Shown piece by piece: positions 9,885-19,209 of a stretch of 64,000 bases of DNA. The notes below the pieces were generated by a model. That model was not told the DNA's origin. It made no database searches and worked only from the letters and a program-made list of their open reading frames with translations. The translations under genes and the position numbers were made by a program. Within the stretch, counting starts at the first letter, position 1. Each line of letters begins with the position of its first letter. This stretch comes from Bradyrhizobium sp. CCBAU 53351 (GTDB lineage: Bacteria > Pseudomonadota > Alphaproteobacteria > Rhizobiales > Xanthobacteraceae), in NCBI RefSeq assembly GCF_015291745.1, contig NZ_CP030060.1, positions 682,001 through 746,000 on the forward strand, written 5' to 3'.

Positions 9885-11095
9885 GCACTACAGAAAACAG
9901 ATTGCGCGTTTACGAACAGACAAAGCCGCTGTTCAACATTCCGGACGGTGTGACATATCTGGATGGCAATTCGCTTGGTCCGCTGCCGCTTAGCACGGCT
10001 GATCGAATGGGCCGCGTCATCCAGCAGCAGTGGGGCGTCGAGCTGATCCGCGCCTGGAATACTGCCGGCTGGTATGTGCAGCCGCGCAAGCTGGGTGATC
10101 GGATTGCACGGCTTATTGGCGCTGAAACTGGGTCTGTCACCGTTGGCGATACGCTGTCGTTGAAGGTCTATCAGGCGCTCTCCGCCGCGCTCGAGATGAA
10201 TCGTGATCGCAAAATCGTGTTGTCGGATACCGGCAATTTCCCGACCGATCTTTATATGGCCGAAGGCTTGATCGCGACCTTGGGACGCGGGCACCAATTG
10301 CGGCTCGTTCGGCCTGAGGAGATAGAGGAATCGCTGTCCGAGGAAATCGCGGTGCTCTATATCACGGAGGTGGACTATCGCACGGGGCGGCGTCATAACA
10401 TGGCCGAGCTCACCGCAAGAGCCCACGCACTGGGCATCGTCACTGTCTGGGACCTCGCACATTCTACCGGCGCGTTGCCCGTCGATCTCGCACGCGTTGG
10501 CGCCGACTTCGCGGCCGGATGCACCTACAAGTATCTCAACGGCGGCCCTGGGGCGCCGGCGTTTCTCTACATTGCGCCGCGCCATGCTGATCACGCGCGG
10601 CCTGCTCTGTCGGGCTGGATGGGCCACGCCAAGCCCTTCGCCTTCGATCTCGGCTATGCACCAGCAGTTGGCATTGAGCGCATGAGGATCGGCACTCCGC
10701 CCGTGCTCGCTATGGCAGCGCTGGAAGCCTCGCTCGATATCTGGGACCGCATCGACATGCATGAAGTCCGCGCTCGCTCGCTCGAGCTCGCCGATCTGCT
10801 GATTGGCGAAGTCGAGCGTCTCTGCCCGCAGCTCAGGCTGGTGACGCCGCGCTCGCATGAAGAGCGAGGCTCACAGGTTTCGTTCGCATTTGAAAGGGGC
10901 TACGCAGCGATGCAAGCCCTGATTGCCCATGGCGTGATCGGCGACTTTCGGGCGCCCGACATCATGCGGTTCGGTATCACCCCGCTTTATATCGGCAAGG
11001 CCGAAGTGATGAGAGCAATCGAGGTGATCGAGCGGGTATTTACGCGGGAGCTTTGGCGGCGGCCAGAATATGACGTTGTGCATGCCGTGACATGA
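9881..11095 (+). CDS. kynU: kynureninase
   Basis: PLP enzyme converting kynurenine to anthranilate and alanine. The PLP-binding lysine is in [18 protein letters not shown]; the N-terminal [11 protein letters not shown] and the [14 protein letters not shown] aspartate motif are standard. 404 aa, family length. Coupled to kynA by a four-base overlap. The intermediate step, N-formylkynurenine formamidase (KynB), is not encoded in this window, so it must be supplied elsewhere or the hydrolysis is done by another amidase. Confidence 0.95.
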   Translation: MSTTENRLRVYEQTKPLFNIPDGVTYLDGNSLGPLPLSTADRMGRVIQQQWGVELIRAWNTAGWYVQPRKLGDRIARLIGAETGSVTVGDTLSLKVYQALSAALEMNRDRKIVLSDTGNFPTDLYMAEGLIATLGRGHQLRLVRPEEIEESLSEEIAVLYITEVDYRTGRRHNMAELTARAHALGIVTVWDLAHSTGALPVDLARVGADFAAGCTYKYLNGGPGAPAFLYIAPRHADHARPALSGWMGHAKPFAFDLGYAPAVGIERMRIGTPPVLAMAALEASLDIWDRIDMHEVRARSLELADLLIGEVERLCPQLRLVTPRSHEERGSQVSFAFERGYAAMQALIAHGVIGDFRAPDIMRFGITPLYIGKAEVMRAIEVIERVFTRELWRRPEYDVVHAVT

Positions 11096-11265
11096 GCGCT
11101 TAGCAATGCGTGCGTCTCCACCAAGTCTGCTCACACACAATACCCTGCTGCGAGATAGCAGGTACTCGTCTGGCGGGTGTCCCTTTCCCCGACACAAAAT
11201 CGTGTTACAGTCTGTGCATACTAGTGCTCGCTGGGATTTTGCATCACCTTCCCTTGGCTGGCTAA

Positions 11266-11370
11266 ACGCCGCTCGCATCGGTTTTTCAAGCGGGCGGCGT
11301 TTTTGCCTTTTTGTGTTTACCGCCTTGAGCCAAACGAAAAAGCCCCGGTTTGCCGCCGGGACCTCCCTTT
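11266..11370 (+). terminator. terminator-like hairpins after kynAU
   Basis: An eleven-base stem (ACGCCGCTCGC at 11266-11276 and GCGGGCGGCGT at 11290-11300, one G-T pair) is followed by TTTTGCCTTTTT, a good Rho-independent terminator. A second, shorter GC hairpin (CCCGG at 11344-11348, CCGGG at 11356-11360) follows. It lies about 170 bases after the kynU stop. Confidence 0.65.
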
Positions 11371-11742
11371 TCCGATATACGCATTTAAGCTGTGTCGGGT
11401 GGGACTGAGGAAGCACCCGACGATCTCCGCCTAACCGCGGTGTCCTAATTCATCGTTACGGAGTCCGAATTAGGATTGAACCTACAGATAGGCATGCATG
11501 CCGTTCCCGAGCGCCCCCGGCGAGGAGCTCCGCTCCTCGTTCCGCGACGGATCGAAGCAGGATGGAGTGCGTCGTTTCGGCGTAGAGAAGAAGGGAGTGT
11601 TCGAATGAACGGTGCCTTCTGGTTATTGCTCTTACTAGCCCGGCTTATCGGTGTCGGAAACGACTGAAACTCCGAAATTTGAGCGGGATCACCCTAACGT
11701 TTTTTGGAACGACTAAAATGCGCGAGCACCTAGTGGTTCAGC

Positions 11743-11990
11743 TCAGTGATTTTGACTCTTTGCGGTGGCTGGATAGGCGCGGCCGAGTTTGGCGCGTGCT
11801 TTGTCAGGTTGCGAACATCCACTTGATGCGAGCTCGAGTTTTGCTTCGCCGGCTTTGCCATGCTGCGATCTCGTTTCGGGACCTTTTGGGGTCGTCGATG
11901 CGGCGGCCAAGACACTGGCGCTGAAACACGCTGATCTCGCACTCGACCATGATGAGCCAACTGGCGTGTTTCGGGGTGTAGTGACCTGCC
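11743..11990 (-). pseudogene. IS630-family transposase, C-terminal remnant
   Basis: Read on the minus strand from about 11983, the translation gives HYTPKHASWLIMVECEI, then IAAWQSRRSKTRARIKWMF, and after a one-base shift KARAKLGRAYP. This is the characteristic end of IS630 transposases (after the last catalytic acidic residue). The N-terminal catalytic part is absent or unrecognisable. A frameshift and an early stop make it inactive. The rest of 11371-12207 holds nothing else I can identify. Confidence 0.6.
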
Positions 11991-12207
11991 GGCCAAGCCG
12001 TCTGGCCCCCTCGCCCGCAACCGTCGAATTTTTTGGTCGCGCGCCTTCCGGCGCCGTCGTCGCAATGCCCACTTCCCGATCGAAATTATTTCGAAAAATG
12101 ATAAGAAAAGGCGCGTCACGGAAAGCGACCAGAAAGATCTGCTGTCATCGGCAAATCAAGCAGACTTCATGATCTTCACGGTCCCGAACGGTATGCTACA
12201 ATGTGCA

Positions 12208-12526
12208 TTACACGGAGTGCCCAAGCCCCATCTTTCGTCGACGTGACCTGCCACTCATCATGTGGGACAAAACGGCGTGTGGCAGTTTTAGCCTACCGAT
12301 CAAATAGCCTTGTGCTGCGTTGCAGCCGAGTTTGGGCAACCACGACCATTGCTGCTCCGTTTCGATACCCTCGGCCAGCAGCGGTATTCCAAGACTCCTG
12401 GTCCTGCTCACGATGGCACGCATGATCGCGTCGGAGCGCTGGTTGGTTCCAAGCTCCGCGACGAAGGGGCGATCGACTTTGATGCGATCGAATAGGAAAG
12501 CGTGGAGGTAATCGACTGACTTGGCT
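12208..12526 (-). pseudogene. EAL-domain (c-di-GMP phosphodiesterase) fragment
   Basis: About 100 residues of the C-terminal part of an EAL domain: DYLHAFLFDRIKVDRPFV, then SLGIPLLAEGIETEQQWSWL and LGCNAAQGYLIGRL. The first half of the domain with the EAL motif is missing, cut off at about 12526 where a Fic fragment on the other strand begins. This is a truncated relic and cannot be an active phosphodiesterase. Confidence 0.7.
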
Positions 12527-12530
12527 TCAC

Positions 12531-12980
12531 GAGGAATACCACGCCTATCTGCAGGCTGCTGACGAGCCGCGTCGCGGCGACCTCGATAGCCGAGGCAATC
12601 TTACGATGGCAGGGCTTCTTGATTTCTGCAAATTCTTCCTGGCCACCTGTGTTGACCAGGTCAACTTCATGGCCGGGCTTTTGGAGCCGGAAGAATTACT
12701 GAGGCGGATGGAGATTTGGACCGAGGAGGAGACGCGTGCAAAGCGCCTTCCAAAGGGTTCATGGCCTTTGCTGCGCGAAGCGGTCATGGCGGGCGAATAT
12801 GCTCGGGGCCCTGCGCGCGGCCTCACCGGCTACAAAGAGCGCCAGGCGCGGGCGGTGCTCAACTCCCTTATTGAAAAGGGTTACCTCGTCTCGTCCACAA
12901 CACGCTCGCCGGTGAAGCTCGGCTTCCCAACTGCGGTTGTCGATCGTTGGTTTCCAACACTGTATCAGCCAACCGCTTAG
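12531..12980 (+). pseudogene. Fic-family protein, C-terminal fragment
   Basis: Open frame from about 12531 with no proper start. It reads YLQAADEPRRGDLDSRGNL, then FCKFFLATCVDQVNFM and a C-terminal winged-helix-like LTGYKERQARAVLNSLIEKG. This matches the part of Fic proteins that follows the catalytic HPFxxGNGR loop; the catalytic core is gone. Translation from the internal ATG at 12606 would give 124 aa. It is one of three Fic loci in the window. Confidence 0.65.
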
Positions 12981-13064
12981 AGCCACACGCCAGCCCGCTG
13001 CAGATTCGGTCCTGTTACCGCCGCCTCAGAAATTCCGGTATCGAAGGCGGAACCCTGGGGTCAA

Positions 13065-13072
13065 CATTGGGT
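13065..13072. repeat. IS66 target-site duplication, left copy
   Basis: CATTGGGT directly left of the IS66 inverted repeat; the identical octamer sits at 16247-16254. Eight bases is the standard duplication of the IS66 family. Confidence 0.95.
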
Positions 13073-13156
13073 GTAACCGGCATGAGCCCCCCACCTGGGC
13101 ATCGCGCGAATGAGCTGCGATACAGCCTGGCATGAACTGTTTTTTGGAGGTGGGCT

Positions 13157-13630
13157 ATGGCAGATGCCATGCATGAAGCCAGGCTTGATGCCAGGCAGGA
13201 AAGCGGCTCCTATCGTCGGATCGAGGTGATCACAGGGCAGCGTCGACGACGGCGCTGGACGGCTGAAGAGAAGGCTCGGATCGTGGCCGAGAGCTTCGAG
13301 GAAGGGGCCAATATTTCCGAGGTCGCTCGGCGCCATGGCGTTGTCCGTGGGTTGCTGACGGTGTGGCGGCGCAAGTTCGCGACGGCAGTGAGCTTTCAGG
13401 CGCCAGGCTTCGTGCCGGTCCGGATCGCTTCCGAGAGCGGTCCGGCGACGGCAGACGAGTCGGACCGGTTAGCGTGCGCGCATAAGGTGCCGCCGCAGAT
13501 GGCATCGGCTCCAGGCAAGCTTGGCGGAATGATCGAGATCGAGCTGGGCGGGGCACGCATCCGGGTCGAGCCCGGAGTGGAGCTGGCGACGCTTTCGACA
13601 GTGCTATCGGCGCTTCGGGGCATCCGTTGA
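13157..13630 (+). CDS. tnpA: IS66 accessory protein TnpA
   Basis: 157-aa first protein of IS66 elements, with a helix-turn-helix: RRRRWTAEEKARIVAESFEE and ISEVARRHGVVRGLLTVWRR. It probably binds DNA; its exact role in IS66 transposition is not settled. A GGAGG motif stands eight bases before the ATG. Its end overlaps the TTG start of tnpB by four bases, the usual translational coupling in this family. Confidence 0.9.
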   Translation: MADAMHEARLDARQESGSYRRIEVITGQRRRRRWTAEEKARIVAESFEEGANISEVARRHGVVRGLLTVWRRKFATAVSFQAPGFVPVRIASESGPATADESDRLACAHKVPPQMASAPGKLGGMIEIELGGARIRVEPGVELATLSTVLSALRGIR

Positions 13631-13981
13631 TTGCATTACGGTCTGACCTCAAGGTGGTGCTGGCGGCACAGCCAGTCGACTTTCGCAAGTCGGTGCACAC
13701 GCTGTCGGCGCTGGTGAGCGAAGCGTTGCACGCGAACCTCGTATTGCGGCGACATCTTCGTGTTCCGCAGCAAGCGCGCGGACAGAGTGAAGCTTCTGGC
13801 ATGGGATGGTAGCGGCATGGTGCTGGTGACGAAGTGGCTGCACCAGGGACACTTCACCTGGCCGCCGGTCCGCGACGGCGTGGTGCATCTGAGTGCGACA
13901 CAACTCGCGATGCTGCTCGACGGACTTGAGTGGACGCGTGTTTCACACAAGCCTGTGAAGCAGCCGGCCGTTGTCGGCTGA
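13627..13981 (+). pseudogene. tnpB: IS66 TnpB, frameshifted
   Basis: The IS66 Orf2 protein, normally about 115 aa. The first frame reads QPVDFRKSVHTLSALVSEAL; after about 13737 the family sequence continues in another frame: YCGDIFVFRSKRADRVKLLA, then WDGSGMVLVTKWL. A single missing base near 13737 explains it. Either the copy is inactivated or there is a sequencing error; programmed shifting has not been established for this gene and no slippery heptamer is evident. TnpB is needed for efficient IS66 transposition. Confidence 0.85.
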
Positions 13982-14031
13982 GAGGCGAAGATTTTGCTGG
14001 AGCCTGTGATGGGCGGATATATCGTTCGATC

Positions 14032-15591
14032 ATGGCGATTCGTCCCGAAGCTCTTCCGACCGATGCAGCGGCTCTGGCCGAGATGGTGCTCGCGCTTGAC
14101 GCCGAGAACGAGAAGCTACGTGTGGCGATGCAGACGCTGAAGGAGATGATCTTCGGCAAGCGCTCAGAGCGGCTGGCGGCGATCGTGGCCGAGCAGCTCG
14201 CGCTCGAACTGGACGATCTCGCGACTGGCGTCACATCACCTGCGCCAGCCAACGACGATTTGCCTGCGACGAAGCCGGCTGGGAAGCCGCGCAAGAAGGC
14301 GAGGCGCAACATCGGCGCGCTACCCAAGCATTTGCCTCGCTGCGAGCAGGTGCTCGAGCCAGACACGACAGCGTGCCCGTGCTGCCAGGGCCTTCTGCAC
14401 CGGATCGGCGAGGATGTGAGCGAGGTACTGGACGTGATCCCGGCGATCCTGCGGGTACTGCGCACGATTCGTCCCAAATACGCCTGCCGCGGCTGCACCG
14501 ACGGCGTGGTGCAGGCGAAGGTGCTGCCGCGTCTGATCGACAGCGGCATGGCATCGACGGCACTCGTGGCTCACGTGGTGATCTCGAAGTTCGCCTGGTA
14601 TCTGCCGCTGTACCGCCAGGTGCAGATCCTGGCCGGTCAGGGCCTTCATCTCGACCGCGCGACGCTCGCCGGCTGGGTGAAGCGTGCGGCATGGTGGCTT
14701 AAGAGTCTTTATGAGCTTCAGCTGCGGACGATCCAGGCTTCGCCGCGGCTGTTCTGCGACGAGACGCCGATGCCGGTGCTCGATCCCGGACGACATCGCA
14801 CTCGTATCTGCCAGTTCTGGGCGCATGCGATGGATGATCGCCCATGGGGTGGCCCATCGCCGCCGGCGGTCGCCTATGTGTTTGCGGATGGCCGCGGCAC
14901 CGAGGAGATCGCCGGGCAATTGGCCGGCTTCTCCGGCATTCTGCAGGTGGATGGCTATGCCGCCTACAAAGCGCTTGCCCGCGGTCAAGGCGGGGCGATC
15001 CAGCTGGCTTTTTGTCTCGCGCATGCCCGACGCAAATTCGTCGAGGTGTACAAGACGATGCAGTCGCCGTTCGCTCACGAAGTGATCGAGCGCCTGCAAG
15101 CGGTCTACGCCATCGAGGCCGAGATCCGTGGCTTGAGCGCCGAACAGCGGCTTGCCGCCCGCCGCACCAGGTCCGCACCGCTGATGGAGGTGCTGAAGGC
15201 GCGACTGACCTCGATGCTCGACCACCTGTTCTCCCAATCGAAGCTAGTGGAGGCCATCAACTATACGCTCAATCACTGGGACGGACTGACGCTATTTCTC
15301 CGCGATGGCCGCGTCGAGGTCGACAGCAACACCGTCGAGCGTTCAATGCGCCCGATTGCGATGGGGCGCCGTAACTCATTGTTCAGCGGCAGCGAGGGCG
15401 GCGCCGAGAGCTGGGCAATCCTTGCGTCGCTGGTCAATACGGCAAAGCTCCACGAACTCGATCCGCAGGCCTATCTGGCCGATGTGCTGGAGCGCATCGT
15501 CTCCGGTCAGACCAAGAGCCACCAGCTGCACGAACTTCTCCCCTGGAACTGGAAGGCGACCCGCGAGCTCAGCGCACGGGTGGCCGCATGA
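14032..15591 (+). CDS. tnpC: IS66 transposase TnpC
   Basis: The DDE transposase of IS66, about 519 aa from the ATG at 14032. In order it has a leucine-rich N-terminal coil (AALAEMVLALDAENEKLRV), the IS66 zinc-finger region CPCCQGLLHRIGED with ACRGC, the DDE catalytic core (FCDETPMPVLDPG; VDGYAAYKAL) and the C-terminal ERSMRPIAMGRRNSLFSGSE with the final catalytic glutamate. The frame is open further upstream, but 14032 is the usual family start. It overlaps the passenger gene by four bases. Confidence 0.93.
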   Translation: MAIRPEALPTDAAALAEMVLALDAENEKLRVAMQTLKEMIFGKRSERLAAIVAEQLALELDDLATGVTSPAPANDDLPATKPAGKPRKKARRNIGALPKHLPRCEQVLEPDTTACPCCQGLLHRIGEDVSEVLDVIPAILRVLRTIRPKYACRGCTDGVVQAKVLPRLIDSGMASTALVAHVVISKFAWYLPLYRQVQILAGQGLHLDRATLAGWVKRAAWWLKSLYELQLRTIQASPRLFCDETPMPVLDPGRHRTRICQFWAHAMDDRPWGGPSPPAVAYVFADGRGTEEIAGQLAGFSGILQVDGYAAYKALARGQGGAIQLAFCLAHARRKFVEVYKTMQSPFAHEVIERLQAVYAIEAEIRGLSAEQRLAARRTRSAPLMEVLKARLTSMLDHLFSQSKLVEAINYTLNHWDGLTLFLRDGRVEVDSNTVERSMRPIAMGRRNSLFSGSEGGAESWAILASLVNTAKLHELDPQAYLADVLERIVSGQTKSHQLHELLPWNWKATRELSARVAA

Positions 15592-16214
15592 CCCGCCGCC
15601 GCCGTTCATCATCTTCATCATCGATGGCGGCAGCCGCGATGCCGCTCGACGAACTTGAGCCTTGGCTACAGGCTCGTGCCGAGCAGCATCCCGTCGCCAC
15701 CAGTCTTCCCATGCTCGACGGCTATGTCGCCGCGATCGTGGCCGGGCCGGTGTCGATGAGTCCGCTCGACTGGATCTGTCCGCTGCTCGCCATCGACGCC
15801 GACGCATTCAACCATGGCGGCACGCCGGAGTTCGCCGCGATTTCGGCCGTCGCGCTGCGCCACAACGACATCAGTAATGTTCTTTCCACCGCACCACATC
15901 GGTTCGCACCGGTCCATGGCCGCAAGCCGAATGGCGACGTTGATGCGCGGCCGTGGTGTCAGGGATTCCATGCCGCCATGCGGTTGCGACTATCAGCCTG
16001 GGGCCCACTGCTCGACGTCAGCAACATACACCACGGCTTGCTCCTGCCCATCCTGCTGCATTGCGTCGACGATCAAGGGCGTCCACTGCTTGGACCACCA
16101 AGGAAAGGCCGCGAGACCGAGGAATTCCTGCGCAACGCCCATGCCGACATTCCGGACGTCGTCGAGGCCATGCGTCAGTACTGGATGCCGACCCGCTACG
16201 CTCGCACAGGCTGA
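15588..16214 (+). CDS. UPF0149 (YecA/YgfB-like) IS66 passenger protein
   Basis: 208-aa protein of the UPF0149 family, often carried as a fourth gene in rhizobial IS66 elements. Recognisable parts are MLDGYVAAIVAGPVSMSPLDW and the later WCQGFHAAM. It starts inside the last codon of tnpC (ATGA). Its role in transposition is unknown. A serine-rich, low-complexity N-terminus (RRRRSSSSSS) is odd and may mean that a later methionine (MAAAAMPLDELE) is the true start. It ends just before the right inverted repeat. Confidence 0.8.
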   Translation: MTRRRRSSSSSSMAAAAMPLDELEPWLQARAEQHPVATSLPMLDGYVAAIVAGPVSMSPLDWICPLLAIDADAFNHGGTPEFAAISAVALRHNDISNVLSTAPHRFAPVHGRKPNGDVDARPWCQGFHAAMRLRLSAWGPLLDVSNIHHGLLLPILLHCVDDQGRPLLGPPRKGRETEEFLRNAHADIPDVVEAMRQYWMPTRYARTG

Positions 16215-16246
16215 TCACTGCAGACGTGGGAGCTCATACCGGTTAC

Positions 16247-16254
16247 CATTGGGT
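16247..16254. repeat. IS66 target-site duplication, right copy
   Basis: CATTGGGT, identical to 13065-13072. Its last base is also the first base of the hicAB -35 box TTGACA, so the insertion left that promoter intact. Confidence 0.95.
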
Positions 16255-16292
16255 TGACAGTCTACACATAGTGTGTATAAATACACACTATG
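16254..16292 (+). promoter_or_regulatory. hicAB promoter and palindromic operator
   Basis: A near-consensus sigma-70 promoter: TTGACA (16254-16259), 16-bp spacer, TATAAA (16276-16281). A perfect palindrome with 12-base arms (CATAGTGTGTAT at 16267-16278, its complement at 16281-16292, AA between) covers the -10 box and runs into the hicA start codon at 16290. Transcription should begin within a few bases of that ATG, so the message is probably leaderless. The palindrome is the obvious operator for the ribbon-helix-helix end of HicB, which is known to autorepress in this family. Confidence 0.85.
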
Positions 16293-16478
16293 AAAAGCCG
16301 GGAAATTATCTCGATCCTTCAAGGGGATGGATGGTTTGAGGTGGGCCGGAAAGGCAGCCATGTGCAGTTCAAACATCCATTCAAGAAGGGTCGCGTAATT
16401 GTTCCGCACCCCGAACGGGATGTCCCACTCGGGACACTGAAGAGTATTGAAAAGCAGTCAGGTCTCAAACTGAGGTAA
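16290..16478 (+). CDS. hicA: HicA toxin (mRNA interferase)
   Basis: 62-aa HicA, a small double-stranded-RNA-binding-fold RNase that cleaves mRNA. It begins KSREIISILQGDGW and has the catalytic histidine motif GRKGSHVQFKHP, with the C-terminal VPLGTLKSIEKQSGLKL. The start is fixed by family alignment at the ATG within the operator palindrome, leaving no room for a Shine-Dalgarno. hicB follows after five bases. Confidence 0.93.
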   Translation: MKSREIISILQGDGWFEVGRKGSHVQFKHPFKKGRVIVPHPERDVPLGTLKSIEKQSGLKLR

Positions 16479-16483
16479 GCGCC

Positions 16484-16882
16484 ATGCGTAACTATATTGG
16501 TCTTATCCATAAGGATGCCGACAGCGATTTCGGCGTCTCATTTCCAGACTTCCCCGGAGTGATCACGGCAGGCAAAAGCCTTGATGACGCTCGTGCTATG
16601 GCAGAGGAAGCCCTCACCCTTCATATCGAGGGTCTTGCTGAAGATGGAGAAGCCATTCCGGAGCCCTCTACTCTAGAGGATGTTATGGCAGATCCTGATC
16701 ATCGAACTGGGGTAGCTATTTTGGTGTCGGTCAAACCCGAACAACCAAAGGCTATACGTGTGAATGTCACCCTTCCTGAGGACGTTCTGAATCAGATCGA
16801 CAAATATGCTGAAGCGCACGGCTTTACGAGATCGGGCCTCCTAACTCAGGCCGCGAAGAGACTCATAGGAGAAGCAGCCTAA
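16484..16882 (+). CDS. hicB: HicB antitoxin
   Basis: 132-aa antitoxin. The N-terminal partial-RNase-H-fold HicB domain (GVSFPDFPGVITAGKSLDDA, then EEALTLHIEGLAEDGE) neutralises HicA. The C-terminal ribbon-helix-helix (VNVTLPEDVLNQIDKYAEAH, then RSGLLTQAAKRLI) binds DNA. GAGG eight bases upstream, overlapping the end of hicA, supports the ATG. It likely represses its own operon through the palindrome at 16267-16292. Confidence 0.93.
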   Translation: MRNYIGLIHKDADSDFGVSFPDFPGVITAGKSLDDARAMAEEALTLHIEGLAEDGEAIPEPSTLEDVMADPDHRTGVAILVSVKPEQPKAIRVNVTLPEDVLNQIDKYAEAHGFTRSGLLTQAAKRLIGEAA

Positions 16883-17535
16883 ATCAAGGCTCTGAGTTCA
16901 TTCGAAAAAGACCGCAATACGATCAGACGGACGCATTGCGGAATGGGCACCGCTATGTGGGCCGATGCGATGTTGACGCTGTTCAAAGCGACATGCCGAG
17001 ACGCAGGTTGAATTCTGCCGATCGGCACGAGCGTGGTCCCCGGCACTGTTACGTTGCACCCCCGGACTCCTCGGCACTCCGAGCCTGCGCGCCTTGATCT
17101 GCGTCGACAGCACCGTGAGCCACGTTCGATGGAACGAGGCGTGGGATTGCAGTTTGATGGCGAAAGCATTTGGACGAGGTGAATTCCGGCTCCGGCAGCA
17201 ATTCGGTTGCGGGGGCCGAGTTCGTTGTCAGACGGCCAGCCGTAGGCTCAACGGATAGCCAATACCGAATAAAGGCCGGCGGCGTGGACAGTGGTCGGCC
17301 AGTTGCGACGGATGCGAAGAAGGCCGCGGTTGAACATGACGCGAGCATCCATGGCCGTGGACCACCTGGACGATCCGCTTAGCTCTCGCGGCATAGTTTG
17401 CCTGCCCATAGTTCCAAATTTGCCAGTTCTAAATTTTTCATCCGCCAATACCGGCATAAGAGAACGGATTTATTTCGATGAAGCAGCCGGAGCGCCTCTT
17501 CGATTCTGAGCCGCAGCCATCTTCCGGAATTCGCT
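16883..17535. other. gene-free stretch with a diverged repeat
   Basis: No gene is supported. A segment at about 17145-17230 resembles about 31235-31330: both contain GCATTTGGACGAG followed one base later by TGA, with further patchy identity on both sides. The two copies look like relics of one ancestral sequence that may once have been coding. Confidence 0.35.
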
Positions 17536-18732
17536 CTATGGCCCCTTGGGGCCGACCGAGATCTTGTCAGGACCGACCTCGGGACTGACGTTTGCGAGAA
17601 CCGGCTCTTCGCCGAACGGGCGGTTGATGATGGCAAGCGCCTCCGAGGCGGCGTACGCGGTTGCGCGCGTAGCCGGTCCGCTCCCGTAGGATGCCCACCT
17701 CTTCCAGCTGCGCGATGCCCTGGTTGATCTGGGCGGTAGAGATGTCGAGAAGTTCGCGGAGCCGTTTCGCCGTCACGACCGGATAGTTGTGAAGCTCGTC
17801 CAGCGCCCGAAGAGCCGCAGAAACCCTTACGGAATTTCCGGCGACCCCTCCAGCGTTCGGACAACTCCGACAGCGCCTGCCGGGTGCGGATGAGCTCTTC
17901 AACGGTGGCGGTCACGGCGTCGGCCATGAACGTGATGATCGGCTCCCAGTCGAGCCGCTGCTGGGCGTTCTTGAGGGATGCGTAGTACGTGCCCTTCTTG
18001 CTTTCGATGTAGGGAGAAAGGTACAGCGGTACACGCTTCTCCGCCGCCATCATGAGCGGGAGGAGGAGACGACCCACGCGACCGTTGCCGGCGCGAAAGG
18101 GGTGTACCGCTTCGAAATGGGCGTGCGCAATGGCCATGCGCGTGATGAACCCTTGAGTCATCTGCTGCATGCCCTCGTTCCGGAGGTAGTCGACCGCCTG
18201 AGCGAGGCAATCTGGCACGTCGGGTGGGGGTGGAGGATTTATACTTGAATATGCGATGTCTTTGTTCCCGCCGATCCAGACTACGCGCGTTCGGAAGTCG
18301 CCGGGATCGTCCTGATAATCCGGGTCGTCCTTCATCACGCGCGATGGAGATCCTTGATCGATCAATAGTGAAGACGCCGTAGCCAAGCTCGGTGGCCCGC
18401 GGGACAAACCTATCGAGGGCGACGGCGTAGCTGCAGACCTGGCGTGCCTCGTTGCGGGCGCCGTCATCGCCCGTCTCTTCGACGGAAAGCAGTTCGTCGA
18501 GAGTGCTCTGGGTGCCTTCGATCGACGAGGAACTGACCGCCTCGCGCCTGGTAAGGATGGCGTTGACCGTCCCGAATGCCGCTTGTGCCGCTTCCAGGGC
18601 TTTCGCTGCACCGGGGGCGAATACGCCGTCCTCTGGAGGTGCCGGTGGAACGATCCCGTAGTGGGAATCGTAGGGTGGCGGAAGCCGTTTTAGGGTTTCC
18701 CGGATGGTGCGGCTGAGATCGCTACGCTTCAT
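17536..18732 (-). pseudogene. Fic-family protein, multiply frameshifted
   Basis: A complete Fic protein can be followed on the minus strand only by switching frame about three times (near 18370, 17850 and 17660). The order is SSSIEGTQSTLDELLSVEE (the inhibitory SxxxEG helix), then the Fic core with FEAVHPFRAGNGRVGRLLLP, and a C-terminal winged helix (VTAKRLRELLDISTAQINQG). The core motif has alanine where HPFx(D/E)GNGR normally has the magnesium-binding acidic residue. With the shifts this makes an active AMP-transferase very unlikely. The ATG at 18732 is the original start. Confidence 0.8.
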
Positions 18733-19094
18733 GGAACCCAAACTAAGAGGCTAATTTTGCTAGTTATATTTTGGGTTGTTGCAAAAAACCATAACACACC
18801 GCGATCGCTGAGGCTTTATTTTGGTTCGCAAGGAAGCAATTCCCTCGTGTTTATGAGTTCCGGCCTTTGCAAAGCGGGTTGATGGATCTGAGGCTCTCAA
18901 AGTCTCTTTCGTTATCGGTCCACGATGGATCCGTTCGCCTCTCGGCTATGGCAGCGATGATCGTCTAGGCAGCTAGGTTTTTCGCAGTTTCTTGCGCGGG
19001 CGGGAACGCCGCAGGGCCTGGGCCGGGCGGCCTAGTCAAGAGCCGGCCCGGCGAAGGCCGCGCGCAAGCGAAATTCGTCCGCGCTTCATCGATA

Positions 19095-19200
19095 ATTTTA
19101 CTTATCATGATGGCTGCTTGATAACAATACTGATCGGTCAGCTTGAGACATGTCGGCGTTTCGATATATAATACAGATCGAATGACTTATTTGATCAGGA
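19095..19200 (+). promoter_or_regulatory. hipBA promoter region
   Basis: TTGAGA (19143-19148), 18-bp spacer and TATAAT (19167-19172) make a plausible promoter. AGGA (19197-19200) lies nine bases before the GTG of hipB. Upstream is an inverted TTATCA / TGATAA pair that could be a HipB site. The preceding 18742-19095 has no gene I can identify. Confidence 0.55.
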
Positions 19201-19209
19201 TAATATATT

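Larger units (their letters stand above)
13073..16246 (+). mobile_element. IS66-family insertion sequence, complete with ends
   Basis: A 3174-bp element bounded by imperfect inverted repeats of about 21 bp. The left end begins GTAACCGGCATGAGCCCC at 13073. The right end, read inward, is GTAACCGGTATGAGCTCCC, occupying 16226-16246. An exact 8-bp duplication CATTGGGT flanks it, so the insertion is recent enough to be undamaged at its borders. It carries tnpA, tnpB, tnpC and a UPF0149 passenger gene on the plus strand with overlapping starts and stops. tnpB has a frameshift, so autonomous movement is doubtful. It landed immediately upstream of the -35 box of hicAB. Confidence 0.95.

Noticed and set aside
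13627..13981. Programmed frameshifting in IS66 tnpB
   Set aside because: No slippery heptamer or downstream structure is evident, and a one-base loss explains the break.
19138..19160. GTCAGCTTG resembling the first half of a type III secretion (tts) box
   Set aside because: Only the first nine bases match and the downstream gene is hipB, not a secretion gene.
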